Shown here piece after piece: positions 39,520-50,133 of a stretch of 64,000 bases of DNA. The stretch's first letter is position 1. Each line of letters opens with the position of its first letter. Under the pieces are notes generated by a model, which was not told the DNA's origin, searched no databases, and saw nothing but the letters and a program-made list of their open reading frames with translations. Origin of the DNA: an uncultured Tropicimonas sp. (GTDB lineage: Bacteria > Pseudomonadota > Alphaproteobacteria > Rhodobacterales > Rhodobacteraceae); assembly GCA_947497945.1 (NCBI GenBank), contig CANMIP010000010.1, positions 1 through 64,000 of the forward strand, given 5' to 3'. Both the position numbers and the translations under genes were made by a program.

Positions 39520-40929
39520 ATGGCCGTTGCCGTCTTCGATGTCGGAAAGACCAATGTGAAACTGCTTGTCATTGGTCCGGATGGCGAGATCCTGGAGCGC
39601 CGATCCATCGCCAACCGCGTGGTGCAACACGGCGCCTTCCGCCGCCATGACCTCGCGGGCACCGAGCGCTGGCTGCTGGAAACCCTTTGGGAACTGGCCC
39701 AGCGGCACAGGCTGGAGGCCTTCGTGACCTCGGCGCATGGGTCGGCCGGTGTGCCGGTCTGCCCCGAGGATCTCGGCCGGGAGGAACCGGTCTGCCCCCT
39801 GCTCGATTACGAGCAGGAGATTCCGGACTGGCTCCGAGAGCAATATGAGGCAGAGGGCGGCGGCTTCGAGGATCGCGGCAGCGCCATCCTGCATGGCGCG
39901 CTGCACCAGGCGCGGCAGCTCCTCTGGCTGGAGCGGGAGATGCCGGATGCGCTCGCGGCGGCGACCGACTATCTCTGCCTGCCGCAATACTGGGCCTGGC
40001 GCCTCTCGGGCGTGGCCGCGGCGGAGATCACCTACCTTGCCGCGCAATCGGGGCTCTGGAACCTCACCGGCCAGCGTGCCTCCGAGATCGTGGTGCGGCG
40101 CGGCTGGACGCATTTCCTGCCGCCCTTCCGCAAGGCCTGGGAAAGTCTCGGCACGCTCCGCCCGGAACTGGCGAAACGGTACGGCCTGCCGGAGGACATG
40201 CGCATCCTGACCGGGATCCACGATTCCAGTGCCAATTTCTACGGCTACCAGGCGATGGGCTTCTCCAGTTTCTCCGTCGTCTCGACCGGCACCTGGATCG
40301 TCGGCATGTCCGACAGCACAGCCTTCGAACGGCTCGACCCGGCGCGTGGCATGACCTGCAATTCGGACCCGAATGGCGGGGTGGTTGGCGGTGTCATGAC
40401 GATGGGCGGGCGCGAGTTCTCTGCCATCACCGGCTCCGAGAGCATGGATGTGCCGGCCTCGGCGGAGGCGGTCCGGCAGATGGTGGCGCGCGGCACCATG
40501 GCGTTGCCGACCTTTGGCGCGGATGACGGGCTGTTTCCCGGCACGGCCGGACGCGGCCGGATCGTGGGCACGGCGCCGAAAGGCGAGGTCGAGGCCAAGT
40601 CGCTCGCAATCCTGCACTGCGCGCTGCTGTCGTCGCAATGTCTCGCCGCGCTCGGCAAGGGCGAGACCGTGCTGCTCGACGGTGCCTATATCCGCGATCC
40701 GCTTTTTGCCGGCCTGATGGCGGCGCTCAACCCGGATGCCCGGGTCTTCGTCAATGCGCGCGCGGACGGCGTGGCGCTTGGCGCTGCGCAGCTTGCGCAT
40801 CACGGGCGCGGACCCCTCTGCGAGACCCAGCCCACGCTGGCGGAGGCGCTCGCCATCCCTGAAATCGAAACCTACGCGGCGACGTGGAGAGCGCGCGCCG
40901 CCCGCAATCGCAAGGAAACACAGGCATGA
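39520..40929 (+). CDS. FGGY-family sugar kinase (fuculokinase-like)
   Basis: A 469-residue kinase of the FGGY/ASKHA fold. The N-terminal phosphate loop FDVGKTNVKLLVIG, the catalytic-Asp segment GIHDSSANFYGYQ and the STGTWIVGMS loop are visible. It would phosphorylate the ketose made by the isomerase at C1. GGAAAGGAG lies upstream of ATG 39520. It overlaps the aldolase gene by 4 bases (ATGA). Confidence 0.87.
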   Translation: MAVAVFDVGKTNVKLLVIGPDGEILERRSIANRVVQHGAFRRHDLAGTERWLLETLWELAQRHRLEAFVTSAHGSAGVPVCPEDLGREEPVCPLLDYEQEIPDWLREQYEAEGGGFEDRGSAILHGALHQARQLLWLEREMPDALAAATDYLCLPQYWAWRLSGVAAAEITYLAAQSGLWNLTGQRASEIVVRRGWTHFLPPFRKAWESLGTLRPELAKRYGLPEDMRILTGIHDSSANFYGYQAMGFSSFSVVSTGTWIVGMSDSTAFERLDPARGMTCNSDPNGGVVGGVMTMGGREFSAITGSESMDVPASAEAVRQMVARGTMALPTFGADDGLFPGTAGRGRIVGTAPKGEVEAKSLAILHCALLSSQCLAALGKGETVLLDGAYIRDPLFAGLMAALNPDARVFVNARADGVALGAAQLAHHGRGPLCETQPTLAEALAIPEIETYAATWRARAARNRKETQA

Positions 40930-41573
40930 AACACGAAGAGCTGCGTGCCGCCATCGTGCGCACGGCGCAGGAGATGACCCGCGTGGGCATCAACCAGGGC
41001 ACCGCCGGGAATATCTCGGCCCGGATCGACGACGGGCTGCTGATCACGCCGTCCTCGCTGCCCTATGACCGGATGCTGCCCGAGGACATCGTGGAGATGA
41101 AGTTCGACGGCAGCTGGGAAGGGCGTCGCCCCTCCTCGGAATGGCGTTTCCACCGGGACATCCTGGCAGATCGGCCGGACGCGAATGTCGTGCTGCATTG
41201 CCACTCGATCTATGCCGCGACGCTGGCCTGCAAGTTCATGGATATTCCGGCCTTCCACTACATGGTCGGCATTGCCGGCGGCCCCGATATACGCTGCTCC
41301 GACTACGCGACCTATGGCACGCAGGCCCTCTCCGACACGGCGATCATCGCCCTGAAGGACCGCATGGCCTGCCTGCTCGGCCAGCACGGCCAGATCGCGC
41401 TTGGCAAGGATCTCGACGCGGCGCTGGCCATGGCCATCGAGGTCGAGACCACGTCGCAGATGTATTACCAGGTCCTGACGTTGGGCGAGCCGAACATCAT
41501 CGACGACGCGGAAATGGCTCGCGTGATCGAGCAGATGCGGCGGATGAGCTACGGCCAGGCACCAAACGACTAG
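40926..41573 (+). CDS. fucA: Class II aldolase, L-fuculose-1-phosphate type
   Basis: A 215-residue zinc aldolase. NQGTAGNISARIDDGLLITPSSLPYD, SSEWRFH with the catalytic Glu, the zinc His pair in LHCHSIYAATLACK and the later QHGQIALG His all match FucA. It cleaves ketose-1-phosphate to DHAP and an aldehyde, lactaldehyde if the substrate is fuculose-1-phosphate. That product would be oxidised by the AldA-type enzyme at 54099. It is coupled to the kinase gene and followed by hairpins. It ends in TAG. Confidence 0.88.
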   Translation: MKHEELRAAIVRTAQEMTRVGINQGTAGNISARIDDGLLITPSSLPYDRMLPEDIVEMKFDGSWEGRRPSSEWRFHRDILADRPDANVVLHCHSIYAATLACKFMDIPAFHYMVGIAGGPDIRCSDYATYGTQALSDTAIIALKDRMACLLGQHGQIALGKDLDAALAMAIEVETTSQMYYQVLTLGEPNIIDDAEMARVIEQMRRMSYGQAPND

Positions 41574-41640
41574 GCCGGGTCTCATCGTCCACACGAAACC
41601 CGGCTGCCACCCTGTGGCTCATTCCGGGACGTGGAGCATC

Positions 41641-41671
41641 ACCGTCGGGAAAGACATCCTTTCCCGGCGGT
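41641..41671 (+). terminator. Hairpin after the aldolase gene
   Basis: ACCGTCGGGAAA (41641-41652) pairs with TTTCCCGGCGGT (41660-41671) with one mismatch and a 7-nt loop, followed by GTTCATTCTT. A smaller GCCGGGT/ACCCGGC hairpin lies just before, next to the stop. It probably ends transcription between the convergent aldolase and DUF3604 genes. Confidence 0.6.
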
Positions 41672-41749
41672 GTTCATTCTTGAGCGCAGGAGCCGCTTCG
41701 GTCCGTCGAAGCGCCGGGTTGGAGCGCCGTTGCGTCCTGTCGCGAGTTC

Positions 41750-43683
41750 TCAATCTGCTGGCGTGACCCAGATCGGCGAGGAATAGGCGCGCTCCTGCAG
41801 GAACGGTTCAAGATCGGCGGGACGGTCGATGCCGAAGACCACGGCGTCATAGGTTGTCCAGCGCGGTGTCGGGATCTCCAGGACACGAACGTAATAGAAG
41901 GCGCGCAGGCTTGGGTCGAAATCCGGATCCTGCCAATAGGCCTGAAGAAAGGGCGCGCCGATCTCGTTGCTGTAGGTCGCGATGTCCACATCCACCGTGT
42001 TGCCGACCGCCGGCAGGTGGCCTTCGGCATCCGGTTCGCGGCCATCGGACCAGGCGATATCATGGACCTTTTCGCCAGGCGAGCCATCGGCCGCGACCCA
42101 ACCCTTGACGATCTGCACGCGGTCGAGATTGGTCCCGTCCGGATCGCGCAGAACCGGCAGCAGGAAGGCGGGCGGCGGGCCGTCCGCACGCGCCCGAAGC
42201 TCTCCGCCCATGGGCACGCCCGCCTCGTAGCCATGCCTGGCGAAATCCGAGCGGTCGAGATCGGCCGGTGTGAAGCTGAACCCGCCGAAGACGCGCAGCC
42301 GGATGCGGGTGCCGGTGGTTGCAAAGACTTCCTTGCGCTTGAGCGCGTCCCAGATCGCCTCTCGCGTATTCTCCCGCGCCCAGACTGCGGCGAGGCCTGC
42401 GGCAAGCCCGTCGGCATGGGTCAGGTCGTCGGTCATGTCGTCCGGCGTGAAGCGGCCCGTGATGCGCTCCTCGAAGCGGATCGGGTCGGCGGTCGGTTCG
42501 ACGAGAGAGACCTTGCCGAAGAAGTTGTACTCCTGGGCGCTGGACAAGGCGGTATGGGAATCCGTCGAGCCGACCATTCCGAACTTGAACGGGTTCACGC
42601 CGAGCGACGCTTCATAGGCCATGCCGCGCTGCAAGGCGGAGCGGGCATATTCGCGCGGCAGAATCTCGGGCGTCTTGGGCTCGGGGCCGAAGCTGCCCTT
42701 GTCCCAGGTGCCGTAATCGGCGAATGCGTCTTCGGGTGACAGCATCGGGTGGGTCTCGCCATCGCCCTTGATCTGGGTGACCTCGTAGACCGGCTCCCAT
42801 CTGGCCCGCCGCGCGGCGTAATCCGCATCGATCGGCGCGCCGGAGCGCGTCGCGTCGTCGAAAATCAAGCCGTTGGACAGGTTGCCGTTATGCGGGATGG
42901 CCAGCACCTGCCCGCCGGTGTCGTCCTCATAGGCCGCCATCCAGCTCCAGAGGTCTTCGGGATCCTCGGAATCATAGGCGCTGAAGGGCAGCACCTTGTC
43001 GGCCTGCTCCTTGCCGTCGCGAAAGTTGATGTTGCGATGCAGATTGTTGCCACTGGGACCGGAGGTCCACTCGTAACCGATGATTGCCGAGAGCTGCCCG
43101 GAAGGTTATTAAGCTCGGCGGCTTCGGTCACACGCGGCCACATTGCGGCGGCAAAGCCGCTTTCGGCCAGCGGGTCGGTCACGATGTTGAGCGCTTCCTG
43201 CATCCAGGTGTCGTAGGAAAGCGCGCGGGATTCGGTGGTGCGCGGAGCATGGATCTCGGTGATCCGCTTGCCCCATTCGCTTTGCAGCAGCACCGGATCG
43301 TCCTCTTCCAGCGCGATGGGCAGCCCGAGATTCTCGGCGTGATCCGTCACCACAAGCCAGTCGAGCGGGCGTTGCAGCCGCGCCGGAACGCCATTGGAGG
43401 ACATGACCGGCTCACCCTTGGCGAAGCGATAGGCATCGTCGGGCGAGAGCGTTGCGCCAACCAGCCCGGCATCGGCGGAATAGGCGGTGTGCAGGTGGGT
43501 GTCGCCGAAGAGCACCTGGTTTGGGTACTCGTTCAGCAAATAGGGCGAATAGGCGATCGTCGGGTCGAAATCGGCCGCGATATTGCCGAGTTCCTGTGCG
43601 TGGCCCGGCCGCAAGCCCGTTATTGACCAAAGCGACATCGCGATGGCTACGGCGGGCAGATATTTCGATTTTGGTCTGGGCAT
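41750..43683 (-). pseudogene. DUF3604 (PHP-like) secreted protein gene with a frameshift
   Basis: The whole region encodes a protein of about 645 residues: signal peptide (cleavage near GHAQEL), metal-site motif FGDTHLHTAYSADAG, VVTDHAENLGLP, and later SDSHTALSSAQEYNFFGK. This fits DUF3604. The first part (frame from 43683) shifts at about 43094-43097, where AELNNLPG should pass directly into SAIIGYEWTSGPSGNN; one base appears missing. The second part (residues from VLPFSAYDSEDPE) runs intact to TGA at 41750. It is either a recent pseudogene or a single sequencing error, since everything else is well conserved. Confidence 0.8.
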
Positions 43684-44010
43684 ATCGACAAACTCCCGAG
43701 GTCCTCAAAGGGCCCACAAAGGCATGCGTCTTTCCTGAAGCGAGCGTAGACCTGTCTCGTGATCGATGGAACAGCTGGCCTCGTCTTGCGCCCCGAGGTC
43801 ACCATGCGTGTCTTGCCTTGCCACGGCCTTGCCGCAGGACCACATCACACGGGAGACCGAGGCGCTCGCGGCCAGTTCTTCCGCACTCTTTACGAGAAAG
43901 ATCAGAGTCCGGGAGATCGCAAATGCTTGCCGAGGGCGGTTCCGAGAAGCGCCTTTCCTGCGTCGCTGATCCCGGAATGAGTCAGCCTCCCGGAGGCCGG
44001 GTTTCCCTAG
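43684..44010. other. Intergenic region, no gene seen
   Basis: About 330 bases upstream of the DUF3604 start. Open frames here lack family features. A short hairpin CCTCCCGGAGG lies near 43986. Confidence 0.45.
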
Positions 44011-44376
44011 TCAGCATCCGCCCTTCTGCGGCTTGACCTGACACCCGGACCATTCTTCGGCGTGACCGCAGTCAAGTAGAACGGAGACCGCGCCATCCAC
44101 CGTCAGGGTTGCACGATAGATCTTCATCTGTGGATGTCGCAGAGAGAGCTTCCAGCGCCCCGGCGCGAGGTCGCTGAAGCGGGCAGCACCGCCGCCCGGC
44201 TGTGCCGAACGCGTTTCCTGGCCACTTGAGGTCAGCCGGATCCGGGTTTCCGCACCTGCCGGCCGGTCGTTCACCGTGACGCGGAGGCACAGTTCGGCTG
44301 CGGTGCCGGGAAATGCCGTGAGGCAGAGCAGTGCGCAGGCTGCCGCCATGCTGCGGGTGAGGCGCAATCGGGTCAT
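44011..44376 (-). CDS. Small secreted protein of unknown function
   Basis: A 121-residue protein with a clear signal peptide (MTRLRLTRSMAAACALLCL, cleavage near GTAAEL). The mature part looks like one beta-sandwich domain (VNDRPAGAETRIRLTS, then LAPGRWKLSLRHPQMKIYRATLTVDG) with three Cys, resembling carboxypeptidase-regulatory-like folds. No family assigned. It is preceded by AGGAGG-like sequence and stands alone. Confidence 0.65.
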   Translation of the reverse strand: MTRLRLTRSMAAACALLCLTAFPGTAAELCLRVTVNDRPAGAETRIRLTSSGQETRSAQPGGGAARFSDLAPGRWKLSLRHPQMKIYRATLTVDGAVSVLLDCGHAEEWSGCQVKPQKGGC

Positions 44377-44499
44377 GGAGTCCTCCCGTGACAGGTCTTC
44401 TTCCTGCCTAGAGGCAAGACGGGCCGCCGGATAGCCCTTTGGGTCGGTGCCAGGCTGGCCTTGAACACACCTTCAGCCACAATTGCGTGAGGCGCGGGG

Positions 44500-44534
44500 C
44501 GCAAAGAAAAACCCCCGCCGAATTTCGGCGGGGG
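44500..44534 (-). terminator. Rho-independent terminator of the first sugar ABC operon
   Basis: A perfect 9-bp stem (44512-44520 with 44526-44534; CCCCCGCCG/CGGCGGGGG) with a 5-nt loop. On the minus strand it is followed by TTTTTCTTT. It lies about 65 bases after the binding-protein stop. Confidence 0.9.
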
Positions 44535-44597
44535 CAGGCAAGCTCATGAATGGCCGGCTGGGGAAGAGATATCAAGTCCGGCCGAGCTGCTGTTCGA

Positions 44598-45542
44598 TCA
44601 GTCGTAGAGCACCGCGGCGATCTTCGGGTCGTCGATGGTGTCAGCGTCGTAATAGTAGAAGCCGGTGTCGATATCGGAGTCGACGGCCTCACCGCGCGCT
44701 GCCATGACGGCGGCCTTGACGGTTTCGTAGCCGATGCCGACCGGGTTCTGGGTGATCGCGCCGGCCATCAAGCCGCTGCGGATCGCGTCCTTCTGGGCCT
44801 TGCCGGAATCGTAACCGATGATCACGATGTCTTCCTTGGCCATTTCGGTCACGCCGTTGACCACGCCGATGGCGGAGCCTTCATTGGTGCCGAAAATGCC
44901 GTTCAGGTCCGGGTTGGCCGTCAGGATTGCCTTGGTCAGTTCGGTTGACTTGAGCTGGTCGCCGGCGCCGTACTGGACCGTCACCACCTCGATATCGGGA
45001 TAATCCGCCTTGATCTTGTCGAGGAAGCCGTCGCGCCGCTCGATGCCGGTGCGGCTGGTCTGGTCATGCGCGACCACGGCAACCTTGCCCTTGCCGCCGA
45101 TGAACTCGGCCATTTTCTCGGCAGCAAGCGCTGCTGCGGCGACGTTGTTGGTCGCTGCTGTGGCGAGCGGGATGTCGCTGTCGACGCCGCTGTCGAAGGC
45201 GATGATCGGGATGCCGGCCTTGTCGGCGTCGCGCAGCAGCGGGATCGCGGCCTGGCTGTCCAGGGCGGCAAAACCGATGGCGGCGGGCTTGTTGGCAAGC
45301 GCTGCGGCAAGCATGTCGATCTGCTTGTCGACCATGGTTTCGTTGTCGGGGCCTTCGAAGGTGATCTTCACACCCAGCTCTTCAGCAGCCATCTCGGCGC
45401 CGGACTGGACAGCCTGCCAGAACTGGTGCTGGAAGCCCTTGGAGACGAGTGCCACATATTCGCCTTCGGCGATGGCGGCGGTGGTGCCGGAGAGCAGCGT
45501 CGCGGCTGCGATGGTGCCAAGGATCGTACGACGTGAGAACAT
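44598..45542 (-). CDS. Sugar ABC transporter substrate-binding protein (first importer)
   Basis: A 314-residue periplasmic protein of the ribose/galactose type (cluster B, peripla_BP_4). Signal peptide ends near AAIAEGEY. The mature part has KGFQHQFWQAVQSGAEMAAEELGV, DKQIDMLAAALANKP and the hinge/ligand segments FDSGVDSD and GYDSGKAQKDAI. Start ATG 45542 follows GGAGGAAACC. It is the last gene of ATPase-permease-binding protein. Its ligand is probably the sugar degraded by the FucI-like pathway. Confidence 0.92.
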   Translation of the reverse strand: MFSRRTILGTIAAATLLSGTTAAIAEGEYVALVSKGFQHQFWQAVQSGAEMAAEELGVKITFEGPDNETMVDKQIDMLAAALANKPAAIGFAALDSQAAIPLLRDADKAGIPIIAFDSGVDSDIPLATAATNNVAAAALAAEKMAEFIGGKGKVAVVAHDQTSRTGIERRDGFLDKIKADYPDIEVVTVQYGAGDQLKSTELTKAILTANPDLNGIFGTNEGSAIGVVNGVTEMAKEDIVIIGYDSGKAQKDAIRSGLMAGAITQNPVGIGYETVKAAVMAARGEAVDSDIDTGFYYYDADTIDDPKIAAVLYD

Positions 45543-45617
45543 GGTTTCCTCCACTTTTCGATGTTCGTCGGTTCAGGTCGTCCCGGCGGCCTCCCACCGC
45601 CGGACCGGATCGTTCGC

Positions 45618-46619
45618 TTATTTCTTGCGGGACATGTCGGCATAGACTGCCAGGATGATGATCGCGCCGGTGGCGACGGTCTGCCATTCCTGGGCGACGG
45701 ACATGACCCGAAGGCCGTTGGTCAGGACCGACATGATCAGCGCGCCGATCAGGGTCCCGAGGATGGTGCCGCGCCCGCCGGCCAGCGAGGTGCCGCCGAT
45801 GACCACGGCCGCGATGGCTTCAAGCTCGTAGCCTAGGCCAAGCGCCGGCTGGGCCGAGTTGAGCCGCGAGGCGATGAGAACGCCGGCCACGCCGCAGATC
45901 GAGCCCGCGAAGGTGTAGATGGCGATCTTCCAGCGGTCGGCATTGACCCCGGAGAGGCGCACGGCCTCTTCGTTGGAGCCCAGCGCATAGGTATAGCGGC
46001 CGAGCACGGTCTTGCTGAGCACATAGGCGGTGCCGATGGCGACGAGGAACAGGATCAGCACGCCATTGGGGATCGGGAAACCGGGGATGACATCCCCGAT
46101 CAGCGAGCCGCGCGAGATCTTGTCGAAGCCGGGCGTGTCGTTGAAATAAATCGGGCGGGTGCCGGAGATGACGAGGCTGAGGCCCTTGAGGATCAGCATC
46201 ATTCCCAGCGTGGCGATGAAGGGCGGGATCTTCATCTTGGCGACGAATGTGCCAGAGCAGAAGCCGCAGAAAGCGCCGGCGCCGATGCCGGCGAGCACGC
46301 CGATCGGCAGTGGCAGGCCCCAATAGGTCAGGAACACGCCGCAGATCACGGCGCAGAAGGTCATCATCGTGCCGATGGAGAGGTCGATGCCGCCGGTGAT
46401 GATGATCAGCGTCACGCCGATGGCCAGCACCCCGATCACGCTCGTCGCCTGCAGGATGGCGATCATGTTGGACATCTGCATGAAGTTCGGCGACCCGAGC
46501 GAGAAACCGATCAGCAGCATGATGAGGCTGGCGAAGGCCAGCAATTTCTGATGCGCACCGGACTTGATGAGCCCGGCCAGGAAGCCGCCTTCCTTTTTCA
46601 CGTCGACTGAGGCTGTCAT
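45618..46619 (-). CDS. Sugar ABC transporter permease (first importer)
   Basis: A 333-residue RbsC/BPD_transp_2 permease with eight to ten helices. The segments [35 protein letters not shown] and [20 protein letters not shown], with the coupling-helix Gly-rich loop, are characteristic. It overlaps the ATPase gene by 4 bases. It imports monosaccharide as a homodimer. Confidence 0.94.
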   Translation of the reverse strand: MTASVDVKKEGGFLAGLIKSGAHQKLLAFASLIMLLIGFSLGSPNFMQMSNMIAILQATSVIGVLAIGVTLIIITGGIDLSIGTMMTFCAVICGVFLTYWGLPLPIGVLAGIGAGAFCGFCSGTFVAKMKIPPFIATLGMMLILKGLSLVISGTRPIYFNDTPGFDKISRGSLIGDVIPGFPIPNGVLILFLVAIGTAYVLSKTVLGRYTYALGSNEEAVRLSGVNADRWKIAIYTFAGSICGVAGVLIASRLNSAQPALGLGYELEAIAAVVIGGTSLAGGRGTILGTLIGALIMSVLTNGLRVMSVAQEWQTVATGAIIILAVYADMSRKK

Positions 46620-48142
46620 TGGATGTTTCCCGCGTTCTGTTGTGTCGTCTCGCGTTGCGTCGCGAGGGTCATGATGTCTTCCTGGTTGGTCTCTTCGCCG
46701 CCTGGCAGGATGCCGGTGACACGGCCCTCGCACATCACCAGGATGCGGTGGCTCAGGCGCATGACCTCCGGAAGCTCGGAGGAAATCATGATCACCGCCT
46801 TGCCGCGCGCGGTCAGGTCTTCGATCAGCTTGTAGATCTCGGCCTTGGCGCCGACATCGATGCCACGCGTCGGCTCGTCGAAGATGAAGATGTCGCAATC
46901 GCGCAGCAGCCATTTGCCGACGACGATCTTCTGCTGGTTGCCACCCGAGAGCAGCCGGACCTCCTGGTGGATCGAGGGGGTCCGGATCTTGAGCTTGTCG
47001 ACCATTTCGGAAGTGGCAGCGTCGATCTCGCCTACATTCAGCACGCCGGTGGAGGAGGTGAAGCGCTCCAGATTCGGCATGACGGTATTGGCGGCCACGT
47101 CCATCGTGACGGCGAGGCCATAGCGTTTGCGGTCTTCGGAGAGATAGCCGATCCCGGCCTTCACGGCGTCATAGGGCGTCGAGATCTTGGTCGGCTCGCC
47201 CGCCACGAGGATCTCGCCCGAGTCCAGCGGGTCCGCGCCGAAGATCGCGCGTGCGACCTCTGTCCGGCCCGCGCCCATCAGCCCGGCAAATCCCAGCACC
47301 TCGCCCTTGCGCAGGTCGAAGCTCACGTCGCGGATCTCCTTGCCGCGCGTCAGGCCGCGAACCTCCAGCGCCACGGGGAATTCGGACAGGTCCGGCACAA
47401 CGAGCGGATCGTGGTTCACCTCGCGCCCGACCATCATGGCGATGATCTGGCCCACCGGCGTCTCTTTCGCGTCCACCGTGCCGACATACTGGCCGTCGCG
47501 CATGATCGTCACCCGGTCGGCGATCCGCTTCAACTCGTCCATCTTGTGGCTGATATAGATGATGCCGTGGCCCTTGGCCTTCAGATCGTTGATGATGACG
47601 AAGAGATCGGCGATCTCGGCATCGTTCAGCGCCGCGGTCGGTTCGTCCATGACCAGGATTTCGGAATCGAAGGAGAGCGCCTTGGCGATCTCGATCATCT
47701 GCTGCTTGGCGATGGTCAACTCGCCGACCAGCACCGCAGGGTCGAGATCCAGATGCATGGCGGCGAAAAGCTCGGCCGCCTGCCGGTTCATCTCCGCGTC
47801 ATCGATCCGGCCAAGCGACCGGCGCGGCTCGCGGCCGATGAAGATGTTCTGTGCCGCCGAGAGGTCGTTCATCAGGCTGAGTTCCTGGTGAATGATGCCG
47901 ATGCCGAGCGCCTGGGCTTCACGTGGCCCGACCGGCTCTTCAGGCTTGCCGCGGATCAGGATCTCGCCGGCATCTTTCTTGTAGATCCCGGACAGGACCT
48001 TCATCAGCGTGGACTTGCCGGCGCCATTCTCGCCCATCAGGGCGTGGACTTCACCTTTGCGGAGTTCAAGCTCTGCATCCTTGAGGGCCTGCACCCCGGG
48101 GAAGCCCTTGTCGATGCCGATCATCTCGACAATCTTGTCCAT
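46616..48142 (-). CDS. Sugar ABC transporter ATPase, two ABC domains (first importer)
   Basis: A 508-residue RbsA-type ATPase. The first domain has Walker [10 protein letters not shown] and Walker [13 protein letters not shown]. The second has the usual degenerate loop GLMGAGRTE, signature LSGGNQQK and [13 protein letters not shown]. All motifs are intact. It is the first gene of the operon, with an operator-like palindrome about 210 bases upstream of the ATG. Confidence 0.95.
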   Translation of the reverse strand: MDKIVEMIGIDKGFPGVQALKDAELELRKGEVHALMGENGAGKSTLMKVLSGIYKKDAGEILIRGKPEEPVGPREAQALGIGIIHQELSLMNDLSAAQNIFIGREPRRSLGRIDDAEMNRQAAELFAAMHLDLDPAVLVGELTIAKQQMIEIAKALSFDSEILVMDEPTAALNDAEIADLFVIINDLKAKGHGIIYISHKMDELKRIADRVTIMRDGQYVGTVDAKETPVGQIIAMMVGREVNHDPLVVPDLSEFPVALEVRGLTRGKEIRDVSFDLRKGEVLGFAGLMGAGRTEVARAIFGADPLDSGEILVAGEPTKISTPYDAVKAGIGYLSEDRKRYGLAVTMDVAANTVMPNLERFTSSTGVLNVGEIDAATSEMVDKLKIRTPSIHQEVRLLSGGNQQKIVVGKWLLRDCDIFIFDEPTRGIDVGAKAEIYKLIEDLTARGKAVIMISSELPEVMRLSHRILVMCEGRVTGILPGGEETNQEDIMTLATQRETTQQNAGNIQ

Positions 48143-48714
48143 TTACGCGCTCCAACTTTCGCCTCATGGGCCGTCGGGCGGGTGCATCAGGATCGTCTTC
48201 GGGGGGCGTTCGGTCATGGACCAATCCCGGGCGACGGCATCGTCCGGTCTGTCGGTGAACCTGCTACTCCTCCCAAAGCACGAAACTGGAGCCCTCCTCA
48301 AAGCCCCGTCTACTGCCCCTGCCACCTCGGTTTCAAAGTGATCGAAGCAATTTCGAACCGGTTCGATACCATGTGAACACCGCTTCCGTCACATGTCAAC
48401 ACTCGGAGATGATGTGCCGCAGAGTTTTGGGAACCAGCGCTGCAAGAGGCTTTCGAAGCAGATCGCGTCTGTGTGAAGAAAAATGAATTAATTCAATTGT
48501 TTGACTGACGTTTTTTCCGGCCTTTCGAGATCTGCCGGGAATGTGGGTGATCCCTTTCATGGCGCTGCGGGAGGATGCGTTCCCGTTTCGGATGGCAATG
48601 ATTCAAAAATCGAAACGATGCGATTTTGTCCGAATCGAAACTCTGTCCCGAAAAAATGCCGATGACCCTCCGGCATCGGACGGGGGACCCCGGGAGGACA
48701 GGCGCCTGGTTTCC
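48143..48714. other. Control region between the first importer and fucU
   Basis: About 570 bases with no gene. It holds the operator-like sites near 48342-48366 and weaker TCGAAAC half-sites around 48610-48640, and is AT-richer near 48480-48510. The first importer's promoter should lie here. Confidence 0.6.
48353..48366. promoter_or_regulatory. LacI-type operator TCGAACCGGTTCGA
   Basis: A perfect 14-bp palindrome, with an overlapping second dyad TCGAAGCAATTTCGA at 48342-48356. It lies upstream of the first importer operon (ATG at 48142). It shares the TCGAA...TTCGA ends with the palindromes at 53874 and 54015. Confidence 0.7.
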
Positions 48715-49146
48715 TCAGGGCTGCACGACGCCCTTGACCAGCATGATGTTTCCATAGAGCCGACCTTCGCCCGTCTAGAGGATGGCGAAGGCGTTCCGCG
48801 CCTTTTCGTAGAAGGCGAAACGTTCGATCGGATCGATCCGGGAGGGCGTGTCCGCGGTCGCATCGATCACCGACTGGAAGTCGGCCACGGCCTCGGGGAC
48901 GGCCTCGGGGTCGCCCACGACCGCCATGGAGAAGGCGGCCGGGTCGGACATGTGGTCGAGCGGCATGACGGAGAGGACGGCCTGCAGCATGCGCGAAGCC
49001 GAGAGGCCATCCGCGCGGAGAAGGCGCCTGGCGCAGGCCTCGGCCGGGAAGTTCGCATCCACAATGGCAATCACGTCGCCATGGCCCATTGCGCTCAGGG
49101 CCCGCAGCAGGTCGGGGGAAAGGGCGGGGTCTAATCCGATAAGCAT
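48715..49146 (-). pseudogene. fucU: FucU/RbsD-type sugar mutarotase with in-frame TAG
   Basis: The frame encodes a RbsD/FucU protein (MLIGLDPALSPDLLRALSAMGHGD, then IDPIERFAFYEKARNAFAIL), which interconverts sugar anomers before isomerase action. A TAG at 48775-48777 stops it at 123 residues. The frame then continues TGEGRLYGNIMLVKGVVQP to TGA at 48715, exactly the conserved FucU C terminus, giving 143 residues in total. The family often has Gln at the TAG position (QTGE), so CAG to TAG is the likely change. It follows permease 2 of the second importer by 13 bases. Truncation would remove the conserved YGN segment, so it is probably inactive unless read through. Confidence 0.82.
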
Positions 49147-49159
49147 GTCGGTTCTCCAG

Positions 49160-50133
49160 TCAGGGCGTTCGGGAAGGGAAGGGGGGGCGGATCGCCATGA
49201 CGAGGATCAGGAAGCCGCCCCAGGCGGCGGTGGCGAGATGCTGGCTCGCGCCCATGATTTCATGCCGGAGGCGATGACCTGCAGGCTCATCAGCGCGACC
49301 GCCAGCGGCAGGACCTTGCCGAACCCGCCAAAGGGGTCAGCCCCGGCAAGGAAGCAGGCAAGGACCGTGATCAGCAGGTAGGAATCGCCATGCCCCATGC
49401 GGACGGAGTTGAACCGGGCGAGCATGACGATCCCGGCAAGCCCGGCGAGCAGCCCTGAAAGGCCGTAGACCAGCGCCAGCGTCCGGCGGATGTTGATGCC
49501 GGAATAGGCGGTGGCGGGCGGGTTCGAGCCGACCATGTAGATCGCGAACCCTTCCTTCGTGCGGCTCATCACATAGGCCGTGACCGCAACCGCGCCGAGG
49601 AAGATCAGCATCGGCACGGGGATGCCGAGAACGGTCCCGTGGCCGATGGTGTTGAACACGTCCGGCATGCCCGAGATATCGCTGCCGCGGGTCGCCCATT
49701 CGCCCGCGCCGCGCAGCAGGATCATCATCCCGAGCGACACAAGGATCGGATGCGCGCCGACATAGGCGACCATGGCGCCGATCACCAACCCCACGAGCAG
49801 CCCCGATCCCAGGCCCACGATCACCGCCGCCAGGCTGGTCAGTCCGGAGTCCAGGAGCAGCCCCATGATGACATAGGCGGTCAGCAGCGCCGAGATATTG
49901 GCGGTGTAGGTGACCGAGAGATTCAGCCCGCCGGCAATGATCGGCACGAACATCGCCAGCGTCAGCAGCCCGAGCTCCGGCAGTTGGAAGGCCATGGACT
50001 GGAACAGCGTGACCGAGAAGAAGCCGGGCGCGATCAGGCCGAAGAGCAGGATGGAGGCGGCGAGGATCGCCAGCATGATCAGCAGGTCTCGCGCCTTCTG
50101 GGCCGCTTTCAGCCGGGACAGAATGGAACTCAC
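49160..50133 (-). pseudogene. Sugar ABC permease 2 (second importer), frameshifted near the end
   Basis: A RbsC-type permease starting with GTG at 50133, overlapping the stop of permease 1 (GTGA). It is intact for about 290 residues (AGGLNLSVTYTANISALLTA, HPILVSLGMMILLRGAGE, AGADPFGGFGKVLP). At about 49256-49260, after VIASGM, one base is missing: the reading frame goes to a premature TGA at 49207. The next frame continues MGASQHLATAAWGGFLILV to TGA at 49160, matching the family's end. The unshifted product lacks the last helix. Confidence 0.78.

Noticed and set aside
37777-40803. A 1008-residue open frame on the minus strand
   Set aside because: It lies opposite the isomerase and kinase genes, which have unmistakable motifs. 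Same artefact.
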